A stretch of 56,184 bases of DNA from an uncultured Prevotella sp. (GTDB lineage: Bacteria > Bacteroidota > Bacteroidia > Bacteroidales > Bacteroidaceae): positions 1 to 56,184 of the forward strand of contig CALUFM010000013.1 of assembly GCA_944319935.1 (NCBI GenBank), in the 5' to 3' direction. Made by a program: the position numbers and the translations under genes. Within the stretch, counting starts at the first letter, position 1, and the number at the start of each line of letters is the position of its first letter. Positions 25,205 to 32,611 of the stretch are shown here, piece after piece. The notes beneath the pieces were generated by a model, which was given only the letters and a program-made list of their open reading frames with translations, did no database searches and was not told where the DNA came from.

Positions 25205-26410
25205 TTACGCCTCTCCGTCCACGGGTTGCGCCGCAACTGCGGCTTGCTTGCGCTTCTTTCCGAACATCTTGTCAATCAATATGGCCACAGCCCCGTCGCC
25301 GGTCACGTTGCAAGCCGTGCCGAAACTGTCCATCGCTATGTACAAGGCAATCATCAAAGCCTGGTCTTGCTCGCCGAAACCGAGGATTGAGGCGAGCGGG
25401 GCGAGGGCGGCCATGATTGAGCCTCCGGGCACTCCCGGCGCGGCAACCATCATCACTGACAGCAGCATGATGAAGCCAGTGTACAGCACAGGGTCGTGAG
25501 GCATGCCCTTCATCATGCAGATTGTCAGGGCGCAAGCCGTGATTTTCATGACCGAACCCGACATGTGGATTGTTGCGCAGAGCGGCACAGTGAAGCCGGC
25601 CACGTCCTTGCTGACGCCGTTAAGCTCGGTCTGCTTCAGCGTTACGGGAATGGTTGCGGCCGATGACGACGTGCCAAGCGCGGTGAAATAGGCCGGAAGC
25701 ATGCGCCACAACAGCTTCAGCGGGTTGCGCTTGGCCACAATTCCGGCCACGCAGAACTGATAAAGGAGTATCAGGATGTGCAGGATAAAGATTACAACGA
25801 TAATCTTAGCGAACACCGCCATTATCGAATAAGCCTCGCCCGTGGCTGTCATGTTGAGGAATATGCCGAAGATATAAGGCGGCAACAGGGGGATGATGGC
25901 TTTCTCGATGACCTTGCTTACTATCCCCATAAGCTCGTCAGCACCATTCTTCAGCACGGGAGCATTGCCGTAAGCGATGCCCAAGCCCATGATGAACGAC
26001 AGCACAAGCGCGCTCATTACGTCCAATATGGGCGGTATGGCGATGGTGAAATAAGGCTCGATGCCGCCCTGCGCGCCGCCTGTGGCCGTAGCCGTCATGC
26101 CCTCAATCATCGAGGGGAACAGCGCGCTGCCTGTGCCGTAAGCCAGCATTCCGCACAGAACGGTGTCAACATAAGCCACCGCCACGGTGGCCACGAGCAT
26201 CTTTCCGGCATCCTTTCCGATGCCGGCTATGGCCGGAGTGACCAGCCCGACGATGATGATTGGGATGAGGAAGCCGAGAAACTGGCTGAATATGGCGTTG
26301 AAAGTGATGAACGGGCGTATCCATGCCTCAGTAAAGACGTTGCCCAAGGCCACGCCCAATATTATGGCAACGATAATCCTGGGCAATAGCCCGAAACGTA
26401 TTTTTTTCAT
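25205..26410 (-). CDS. Dicarboxylate/amino acid:cation symporter (DAACS family)
   Basis: 401 residues, mostly hydrophobic, about eight membrane helices plus two re-entrant hairpins as in GltPh. The Ser-rich hairpin ALGTSSSAATIPVTL, the PLCATIHMSGS segment of helix 7 (NMDGT in most members) and DSFGTACNVTGDG of helix 8 are the substrate and cation sites. It should import an anionic amino acid or dicarboxylate with Na+ or H+; the helix 7 change leaves the substrate open. First gene of a minus-strand run separated from fprA by a micro-repeat hairpin. Confidence 0.9.
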   Translation of the reverse strand: MKKIRFGLLPRIIVAIILGVALGNVFTEAWIRPFITFNAIFSQFLGFLIPIIIVGLVTPAIAGIGKDAGKMLVATVAVAYVDTVLCGMLAYGTGSALFPSMIEGMTATATGGAQGGIEPYFTIAIPPILDVMSALVLSFIMGLGIAYGNAPVLKNGADELMGIVSKVIEKAIIPLLPPYIFGIFLNMTATGEAYSIMAVFAKIIVVIFILHILILLYQFCVAGIVAKRNPLKLLWRMLPAYFTALGTSSSAATIPVTLKQTELNGVSKDVAGFTVPLCATIHMSGSVMKITACALTICMMKGMPHDPVLYTGFIMLLSVMMVAAPGVPGGSIMAALAPLASILGFGEQDQALMIALYIAMDSFGTACNVTGDGAVAILIDKMFGKKRKQAAVAAQPVDGEA

Positions 26411-26427
26411 AGTATTTTATTTTTTAG

Positions 26428-26612
26428 CAAACAAGTAACGAGCAGACAAGCAGACAAGGGGATTTGTTTAGCAAATGAGTGGCAAGCAGACAAGCGGACA
26501 AGAAGCAAGCTGTCAGCAAGCAAGGGAATATCCTTGTCTGCCCGTCGCTCGCCTGCTTGTCAACTGAACAAATCTCCTTGTTTGTTCGTCACTTGTCTGC
26601 TCGTCTGCTTAG
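26428..26612 (-). repeat. AGACAAGC-type inverted micro-repeats between fprA and the symporter
   Basis: Left-arm units (AACGAGCAGACAAGCAGAC, GCAAGCAGACAAGCGGAC) are matched by right-arm units (TTGTCTGCCCGTC, CGTCACTTGTCTGCTCGTC). Same sequence family as the repeats at 20.6, 22.5 and 54.3 kb. Confidence 0.75.
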
Positions 26613-26615
26613 AAT

Positions 26616-27812
26616 TTAATTCCTATCCTCTTTAAGCCTCTCGGCCATGGCGCGCCCAAGGGCCTCACACTGTGCGAAAGTATCGTCCTTGAGGCTCTGC
26701 TTCATCTCTACGGGGACGCCCACGGCCTCGAAGTGCAGGCGCGTGTCGTTCCAATGCTTTATGCACTCGACGGCCTTTCCAGCCCAGGCGTAGCTGCCGA
26801 ACCAGCCTATGTAATGGCGGTTCTTGATGTCCTTGCCGGCGATTTCGCTGAGCAGCACCTCCATTTCGTGGTACAGTCCGGCGTTGTAAGTGGGCGCGCC
26901 GACTATGAGAGCGCGGTAACGGAAGATGTCGCGCAGGATGTAAGAGTGATGGGTCTTCGACACGTTGTACATCACTATGTTCTTGATGCCGGCCTGGCTG
27001 GCGGCGCGGGCGATGACTTCGGCCATGCGCTCGGTGTTGCCGTACATCGTTCCGTAGCAGATTACGATGCCTTCCTCGGTCTCGTAGCGGCTGAGCCGGT
27101 CGTAAATGCCTATTACCTTATCAATGTATTCATGCCAAACGGGGCCGTGCGTAGAGCAGATGTAGTCCAACTGCACACCCTCCAGCTTCTTCAGGGCGTT
27201 CTGCACGGGCGTGCCGTACTTGCCGACGATGTTCGAATAGTAGCGGACCATCTCCAACCAGAACGTGTCGCAGTTGATTTCAGAGTCGATTATGCCGCCG
27301 TTGAGCGCGCCGAAGCAGCCGAAGGCGTCGCCCGAGAAGAGCGTGTTGGTGGTAGTCTCGAGCGTAACCATCGTCTCCGGCCAGTGTACCATCGGGGTCA
27401 GCACGAACGAAAGCTCGTGCTTGCCGAGGCTCAGCGTGGAGCCATTTTTCACCTCTACCTCGTCGGCGGTTACTCCGTAGAAGCCCTCAATCATGCCGAA
27501 CGTCTTCTTGTTGGCTACGATTTTCACTCCCGGATAATACTTCCGGATAAGCTCTATGGCCCCGCTGTGGTCAGGCTCCATGTGGTTGATGACGAGATAG
27601 TCGATTTGGCGGTCGCCCAGCACCTCGCGTATGTTCTTCAGGTACGGCATGAAGAAGTCAACCTCAACGGTGTCGATGAGGCACACTTTCTCGTCGTCGA
27701 TTAGGTAAGAGTTGTAAGAAACGCCGTTGGGCAACGGCCACAAGCCTTCAAAAAGCTCCTTGTTGCGGTCGTTCACGCCGACGTAATAGATTTTGTCTGT
27801 GATTTCAATCAT
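26616..27812 (-). CDS. FprA-type flavodiiron protein (oxygen or NO reductase)
   Basis: 398 residues. The N-terminal metallo-beta-lactamase-like domain has the di-iron ligands HMEPDHSG, VHWPE, SGDAFGCFG and CSTHGPVWH; the C-terminal flavodoxin domain (from about residue 250) begins with the FMN loop YGTMYGNTERMAEVI and GAPTYNAG. It takes electrons from rubredoxin and reduces O2 to water, and possibly NO. The rubredoxin and desulfoferrodoxin genes are elsewhere in the window. The pfkB gene lies upstream on the same strand. Confidence 0.95.
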   Translation of the reverse strand: MIEITDKIYYVGVNDRNKELFEGLWPLPNGVSYNSYLIDDEKVCLIDTVEVDFFMPYLKNIREVLGDRQIDYLVINHMEPDHSGAIELIRKYYPGVKIVANKKTFGMIEGFYGVTADEVEVKNGSTLSLGKHELSFVLTPMVHWPETMVTLETTTNTLFSGDAFGCFGALNGGIIDSEINCDTFWLEMVRYYSNIVGKYGTPVQNALKKLEGVQLDYICSTHGPVWHEYIDKVIGIYDRLSRYETEEGIVICYGTMYGNTERMAEVIARAASQAGIKNIVMYNVSKTHHSYILRDIFRYRALIVGAPTYNAGLYHEMEVLLSEIAGKDIKNRHYIGWFGSYAWAGKAVECIKHWNDTRLHFEAVGVPVEMKQSLKDDTFAQCEALGRAMAERLKEDRN

Positions 27813-27842
27813 TGTTATTTTTGTTTTAACTATTCCTTATTT

Positions 27843-27926
27843 TGATGGGCCGGATAAGCCTGACGGGCCGGATGCGCCGTGTCTTTGGCGTATATGGCTT
27901 ATTAGGCAAAACAGGCTCATCGGGCT
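27843..27926 (-). repeat. GGGCCGGATAAGCC-type inverted micro-repeat
   Basis: GATGGGCCGGATAAGCCTGA near 27844 has a degenerate partner TCATCGGGCTTATT near 27918, with GGCTTATTAGGC between. It fills the gap between pfkB and fprA. Confidence 0.6.
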
Positions 27927-28873
27927 TATTCCCTACCCTTCAGCCCCTCCTTCATGACCTGTCCGAAGGCCGTGTCGATGGAGTTGCCTATGCTCTTGCA
28001 GCAGTTGGCCGAGAAAGCGAGGGCGCAACGCATGATGTCGTCCCATGTCCGCTCGCTGATTGCGCCGTCAACCATGTCGCGTGTCACGCCATACTTCACC
28101 AGGCCGTACACCAGTCCGGCATTGAAATTGTCGCCCGCGCCGATGGTGCTTACCGTGTCGGCGGCGGCCACGGGGTAGCTCTTGCTCAGCCCTCCGTCGC
28201 CTCTCAGCTCTACGTTGCCGGCCCCGTCGGTGTAGACGAACTTCTTGCAATAGAACGACACCTGCGAGTTGTACACCTTGTCAGGCGAGTCCATGCCGTA
28301 CATCACGTTGAAGTCCTCACGGCTGCCACGCACGATGTCGGCGTACTCGAAGTTCTCCAAGATGTTCGGCGTGAGCCTCATCACCTCGTCGGCGTGCGCC
28401 GCGCGGAAGTTCACGTCATAGTAAATGATGGCCCCGTTGTCGCGCGCGGCGTTCAGTATGGCCGCCACCTGCGGACGGATTACGGGGTTGACGGCGTAGT
28501 AAGAGCCGATCATCACGATGTCGTCACGGTTGATTTCAGGCGTAACGTAGTCGAGGCGGTCGTGCGGGTGGTCCTTGTAGAATATGTATTCGGCGTCGTT
28601 CCGGTCGTTGAGGAACGCCAGCGAGACGGGCGACTTCGTGCCCCTGTACATGCCAACGTGCGTCGCGTCAACGCCGTTTTCCCTCAAGAAATCGACCGTC
28701 TGCCGGCCTATGCGGTCATCACCTACCTCGCTTACGAACGCCGCCGGCACGCCGGCGCGCCCCAACGATATGACGCCGTTGTACACCGAGCCGCCGGGCA
28801 CCGCGCTGACGGGCTGCCCGCCCTTGAATATTATGTCCAATACGGTTTCACCTATTCCTATTACCTTGCGCAT
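27926..28873 (-). CDS. PfkB-family carbohydrate kinase (fructokinase-like)
   Basis: 315 residues. N-terminal GGSVYNGVISLGRAG is the sugar-binding signature, and the C-terminal TIGAGDNFNAGLVYGL carries the anion hole and catalytic Asp. Members phosphorylate fructose, ribose, adenosine or related sugars with ATP; Bacteroides homologs are usually called fructokinase, but the substrate cannot be read from sequence. A -7 box (TATCTTTG, minus strand 28908-28915) lies 34 bases upstream. Confidence 0.9.
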   Translation of the reverse strand: MRKVIGIGETVLDIIFKGGQPVSAVPGGSVYNGVISLGRAGVPAAFVSEVGDDRIGRQTVDFLRENGVDATHVGMYRGTKSPVSLAFLNDRNDAEYIFYKDHPHDRLDYVTPEINRDDIVMIGSYYAVNPVIRPQVAAILNAARDNGAIIYYDVNFRAAHADEVMRLTPNILENFEYADIVRGSREDFNVMYGMDSPDKVYNSQVSFYCKKFVYTDGAGNVELRGDGGLSKSYPVAAADTVSTIGAGDNFNAGLVYGLVKYGVTRDMVDGAISERTWDDIMRCALAFSANCCKSIGNSIDTAFGQVMKEGLKGRE

Positions 28874-28907
28874 TGTTTGTAGTCTTGTATATGCTGGATT
28901 TGCGGCG

Positions 28908-28915
28908 CAAAGATA
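28908..28915 (-). promoter_or_regulatory. -7 promoter box TATCTTTG for the pfkB gene
   Basis: It fits TAnnTTTG and is divergent from the M16 promoter at 28970. Confidence 0.55.
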
Positions 28916-28969
28916 GTGAAAAAATGCTTTTTATGTAATGTGTAGCGTGTTAAACTCGTGAAAAACACT

Positions 28970-28977
28970 TAATTTTG
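28970..28977 (+). promoter_or_regulatory. -7 promoter box TAATTTTG for the M16 peptidase
   Basis: It fits TAnnTTTG only 11 bases before the ATG at 28989, implying a leader of a few bases at most. Confidence 0.5.
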
Positions 28978-28988
28978 CGCCTTGGAAT

Positions 28989-30218
28989 ATGAAATACGAC
29001 ACACATACTTTGAGCAACGGGCTGCGCGTAATCCACCTCGCCTCGGCGTCGCCCGTGGTGTATTGCGGCTTCGCCCTGCGCGCCGGCACGCGCGACGAGC
29101 TGCCGGGCGAGGAGGGGCTGGCCCACTTCTGCGAGCATGTCACGTTCAAGGGCACGGCGCGCCGCCGCCCGATGCAGATACTTAACTGCCTCGAGCGGGT
29201 GGGCGGCGACCTCAACGCCTTCACCAACAAGGAGGACACGGTGTTCTACTCGGCACTGCTCAGGGAACACCTGCCGCGCGCCATTGACCTGCTGGCCGAC
29301 ATCGTGCTGCACAGCACGTACCCGCAGGCGGAAATAGACAAGGAGGTTGAGGTCATCTGCGACGAAATAGAGAGCTACAACGACTCGCCCTCGGAGCTGA
29401 TTTACGACCAGTTTGAGAACATCGTCTTCAGCGGCCACCCCCTCGGCCACAACATCCTCGGCACGCAGGAGAGGCTGCGCGCCTACACCACGGCCGACGC
29501 GCTGCGCTTCACGGGCAAGCATTACCGCCCGGAGAACGCCGTGTTCTTCGCCTACGGCGACATCAGCTTCAGCCGCCTTGTACGGCTCCTGGAAAGGGCG
29601 ACGAGCGACTTCCCCGCACACGCCCCGCTGCGCGAGAGAAGCCTGACGACGCCCGTGCCGCCCTACGTTCCGCGCGAGGAGGCCGTCAGCCGGGGCACCC
29701 ACCAGGCGCACGTCATGACGGGAAGCAGGGGCTACGACGTGAACGACAGCCGCCGCTTCACGCTATACCTCATGAACAACATCCTCGGCGGCCCGGGCAT
29801 GAACGCACGGCTGAACATCGCGCTGAGGGAAAGGCACGGCCTTGTGTACACGGTTGACAGCTCGATGGTCAACTATTCCGACACGGGACTGTGGTGCGCC
29901 TACTTCGGATGCGACCCCCACGACGTAGCGAAATGCCGCCGGCTGGTAAGGCGCGAACTCGATAAAATGGCCGAAAAACCGCTCTCGGCCACGGCTCTCG
30001 CAGCAGCGAAGCGGCAAATCAAGGGGCAAATCGGCGTGGCGTGCGACAACCGCGAGAGCTTCGCCATCGACTTCGGCCGCAGCTACCTGCACCACGGCAT
30101 AGAGAAAGACCCGGCGCGGCTCATGGCGAGGGTTGACGAGGTGACGGCCGAAGGCATACAGGCCGTGGCGCAAGACATCTTCGACAAGGACAGGATGACG
30201 ACGCTGATGTTCGTGTGA
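28989..30218 (+). CDS. M16 family zinc peptidase
   Basis: 409 residues. The inverted zinc motif HFCEH (in EEGLAHFCEHVTFKGT) and the third ligand Glu in KEVEVICDEIESYNDSP are intact, so it should be active, unlike many paired M16 subunits. A second M16-like half follows (HQAHVMTGSRGYDVND, NNILGGPGMNARLNIALRE). No signal peptide: it probably acts in the cytoplasm on short peptides or misprocessed proteins, like mitochondrial-processing-type single-chain M16 enzymes. Confidence 0.93.
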   Translation: MKYDTHTLSNGLRVIHLASASPVVYCGFALRAGTRDELPGEEGLAHFCEHVTFKGTARRRPMQILNCLERVGGDLNAFTNKEDTVFYSALLREHLPRAIDLLADIVLHSTYPQAEIDKEVEVICDEIESYNDSPSELIYDQFENIVFSGHPLGHNILGTQERLRAYTTADALRFTGKHYRPENAVFFAYGDISFSRLVRLLERATSDFPAHAPLRERSLTTPVPPYVPREEAVSRGTHQAHVMTGSRGYDVNDSRRFTLYLMNNILGGPGMNARLNIALRERHGLVYTVDSSMVNYSDTGLWCAYFGCDPHDVAKCRRLVRRELDKMAEKPLSATALAAAKRQIKGQIGVACDNRESFAIDFGRSYLHHGIEKDPARLMARVDEVTAEGIQAVAQDIFDKDRMTTLMFV

Positions 30219-30319
30219 TTTTGCTGAATTTAAAAAAGTTAGAGAATTTAAAGAAGTTAAAGCCGCATGCCCAGCCGGCGGCATTTGCGCCAAAAGGCAC
30301 GCGGCCAGAATAAGATTAT

Positions 30320-30488
30320 AAGGCCGATGGGCAGGATTTACCCAATGAGCTTACCAAGCAAATCCGGCTCATCGGCATCGCCTCTTAAGCATATGATAAT
30401 CAGCCATATTTCAAAAGGCCGCCTTTCGCCCTGTGAAAGGCGGCTTTTCGCAAGGCGATTAGCTACCTTTTGCGGCGCAAAAGGTAGC
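30320..30488. repeat. Three hairpins downstream of the M16 gene
   Basis: A degenerate GCCGATGGGC/GCTCATCGGC pair (30320-30384), GCCGCCTTTC/GAAAGGCGGC (30418-30444), and a perfect 12-bp stem GCTACCTTTTGC/GCAAAAGGTAGC (30462-30488). MITE copy B starts six bases after the last one. Confidence 0.7.
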
Positions 30489-30494
30489 CTCTTG

Positions 30495-30793
30495 GGTTCA
30501 TCCGCAAACCTTTTGAATGATACATAAAAGTCTATCCTGTCCCCGAAGGGGGCAAACTCCGCTTAACCGCCGGTGGAGTGAGCGCAGCGAACGTAACCTG
30601 CGGTAAGTCGAAACTACTCCAATCGTCCCCGAAGAGGGCGAATACCAGTCTGTTGTTCGCCCTCTTCGAGGACGATATTATTTGCGCATACATACCGCAA
30701 GTTCCGCTTCGCTCCACATGCGGCTAAGCAACGTTGGACGTCTTCGACGCCCTGCTACGCATTGTTGCCATCCAAAGGGTTTGCGGATGAACC
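30495..30793. mobile_element. MITE-like palindromic element, copy B (299 bp, intact)
   Basis: Both ends are GGTTCATCCGCAAACC in inverted orientation, perfect over 16 bases. Directly outside, GCCTCTTG occurs on the left (30487-30494) and right (30794-30801), a perfect 8-bp target duplication. Left-arm blocks CGTCCCCGAAGAGGGCGAA and ACCGCC...GCGGT return inverted in the right arm (TTCGCCCTCTTCGAGGACGA, TACCGCAAGTTCC...GCGGCTAAGC). No ORF of note. A non-autonomous element needing a transposase in trans, not seen here. Confidence 0.88.
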
Positions 30794-30886
30794 GCCTCTT
30801 GCACGCCGTGCGCCGCCCCCGTTCCTTTTTACTGGCAAATATGAACATAAAGGCACGTAACATTTTGCCGTAACGGATAAATGTCT

Positions 30887-30894
30887 TATTTTTG
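30887..30894 (+). promoter_or_regulatory. -7 promoter box TATTTTTG directly before the SpmA/SpmB-type gene
   Basis: It fits TAnnTTTG and ends 8 bases before the ATG at 30903, so the message is expected to be leaderless or nearly so. Confidence 0.55.
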
Positions 30895-30902
30895 CAAATT
30901 GT

Positions 30903-32132
30903 ATGGTACTGAACTACATCTGGATATCGTTTTTCCTCATAGCGTTCGCCATAGCGGCGGTGAGGCTTGTCTTCATGGGTGACACCGAGGTGTTTCCCGC
31001 GATGATTGATTCCACGTTCAGTTCGGCCAAGACGGCCTTCGAGATTTCGCTCGGGCTAACAGGCGTGCTGTCGCTATGGCTCGGCGTGATGAAAATCGGC
31101 GAGCGCGGCGGCGTAGTGAACGCCCTGGCCAGGGTGCTTAGCCCCGTGTTCACCAAGCTGTTTCCCGACATACCCAAGGGCCACCCGGCCACAGGCTCCA
31201 TCTTCATGAACATCGCCGCCAACATGCTCGGCCTCGACAACGCCGCCACCCCGCTCGGCCTCAAGGCCATGGAGCAGCTACAGGGCCTCAACAAGAAGAA
31301 GGACACGGCCACCAACCCGATGATAATGTTCCTCGTGCTGAACACGTCAGGACTGACCGTCATCCCCGTATCAATCCTCGTCTACCGCGCCCAGCTCGGC
31401 GCGGTGCAGCCCACCGACGTGTTCATACCCATACTCATCGCCACGTTCTTCTCCACGCTTGCGGGCGTAATCGTCACCAGCCTCTACCAGCGCATCAACC
31501 TCTTGAACCGCACGATGCTGCTGACGCTCGGCGGAATGAGCCTCGCCGTGGCGGCCGTCATCTGGCTGTTCGGCTCGATGGACAAGGAGCGGATGAACCT
31601 TGTCAGCACTTCCGCGGCCAACATCCTGCTGATGTGCGTAATCGTCGGTTTCATCGTGGCCGGCATGAGGAAAAAAGTCAACGTTTACGACGCTTTCATC
31701 GAGGGCGCGAAGGACGGATTCACAACCGCCGTGCGCATAATACCCTACTTGGTGGCCATCCTCGTTGGAATCGGCGTTTTCCGCGCCTCCGGGGCGATGG
31801 ACGCCGTAGTTGACGGCATAGCGTGGGCGGTCGAGGCTTGCGGCGGCGACACCGAGTTCGTAGGCGCGCTGCCCACCGCCCTGATGAAGCCCCTGTCTGG
31901 AAGCGGCGCGCGCGGCATGATGGTTGACGCGATGTCAACCTACGGCGCGGACTCGTTCGTGGGCCGCCTCAGTTGCATATTCCAAGGCTCTACCGACACC
32001 ACCTTTTACATCCTCGCCGTATACTTCGGCAGCGTGGGCGTGCGCTACACCCGCCACGCCGTAGCCTGCGGGCTATTGGCCGACTTGGCGGGGGTCATAG
32101 CGGCAATAGCCGTGTGCTATTTGTTCTTTTAA
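30903..32132 (+). CDS. SpmA/SpmB-type fusion with two nucleoside-recognition (Gate) domains
   Basis: 409 residues with about ten membrane helices. The N half resembles SpmA (KTAFEISLGLTGVLSLWLGV, IFMNIAANMLGLDNAATPLG) and the C half SpmB (VRIIPYLVAILVGIGVFRAS, PLSGSGARGMMVDAM, IFQGSTDTTFYILAVYFG). In Firmicutes these are two spore-maturation proteins; in Bacteroidetes they occur fused and cannot serve sporulation. Gate-domain proteins are thought to transport small molecules, but the substrate is unknown. Confidence 0.88.
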   Translation: MVLNYIWISFFLIAFAIAAVRLVFMGDTEVFPAMIDSTFSSAKTAFEISLGLTGVLSLWLGVMKIGERGGVVNALARVLSPVFTKLFPDIPKGHPATGSIFMNIAANMLGLDNAATPLGLKAMEQLQGLNKKKDTATNPMIMFLVLNTSGLTVIPVSILVYRAQLGAVQPTDVFIPILIATFFSTLAGVIVTSLYQRINLLNRTMLLTLGGMSLAVAAVIWLFGSMDKERMNLVSTSAANILLMCVIVGFIVAGMRKKVNVYDAFIEGAKDGFTTAVRIIPYLVAILVGIGVFRASGAMDAVVDGIAWAVEACGGDTEFVGALPTALMKPLSGSGARGMMVDAMSTYGADSFVGRLSCIFQGSTDTTFYILAVYFGSVGVRYTRHAVACGLLADLAGVIAAIAVCYLFF

Positions 32133-32133
32133 A

Positions 32134-32166
32134 GGTGAGAAAGTGAGAAGGTGAGAAAGTGAGAAA
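32134..32166 (+). repeat. Left GGTGAGAAAGTGAG arm flanking the four-helix-bundle gene
   Basis: 33 bases of GGTGAGAAAGTGAGAA units. The reverse complement, 31 of 33 identical, is at 32572-32604. Confidence 0.85.
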
Positions 32167-32199
32167 ATCTAAAGAAGTGTAATGAAATAATCTTTTCCC

Positions 32200-32559
32200 A
32201 TGAATCAGAAGAACACAATATCAAAATTGAGCAAGAGCTTTGCGCTCCGGATAATACGGTTATATAAATACTTGCTTGAGGAAAAACATGAATACATCAT
32301 GTCAAAGCAGGTTTACCGTTCAGGCACAAGCATCGGGGCGAACATCGCCGAAAGTCGCAACGCCCAAAGCAATGCTGACTATATCAATAAATTAAACATC
32401 GCATTAAAGGAAGCCGACGAAACAATGTACTGGTTGGAATTGCTTCACGAATCCGACACGATTGATGAAAAGCAATTTGAATCATTGGCGAACGACTTGA
32501 ATATAATAATAGGAACATTAATAAACATAATTAAAAAGTTAAAAGAAGGATTGTGTTAG
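32200..32559 (+). CDS. Four-helix-bundle protein (S23 / TIGR02436 family)
   Basis: 119 residues, all helical, with the family core SKQVYRSGTSIGANIAES (residues 36-53) and the Asn-Ala-Gln-Ser, Tyr-x-x-Lys, and Glu-x-Trp-Leu-Glu-Leu positions. First described as ORFs in the intervening sequences of split 23S rRNA in Leptospira and later found free in many genomes; a function is not established. It is notably AT-rich next to its neighbours and enclosed by a 33-bp inverted micro-repeat, which gives it the look of an inserted cassette. Confidence 0.9.
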   Translation: MNQKNTISKLSKSFALRIIRLYKYLLEEKHEYIMSKQVYRSGTSIGANIAESRNAQSNADYINKLNIALKEADETMYWLELLHESDTIDEKQFESLANDLNIIIGTLINIIKKLKEGLC

Positions 32560-32571
32560 ATGGCAATGGTG

Positions 32572-32604
32572 TTTCTCACCTTCTCACCTTCTCACCTTCT
32601 CACC
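32572..32604 (+). repeat. Right TTCTCACC arm flanking the four-helix-bundle gene
   Basis: Four TTTCTCACC/TTCTCACC units, the reverse complement of 32134-32166. The flippase gene starts 8 bases later. Similar GGTGAGAA units occur again after the flippase (34090-34122). Confidence 0.85.
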
Positions 32605-32611
32605 TAAGACC

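Noticed and set aside
26733..27704. 323-residue plus-strand frame over fprA
   Set aside because: Antisense shadow; the di-iron and FMN motifs are on the minus strand.
27842..28882. 346-residue plus-strand frame over pfkB
   Set aside because: PfkB motifs are unmistakable on the minus strand; this frame has none and begins in a micro-repeat.
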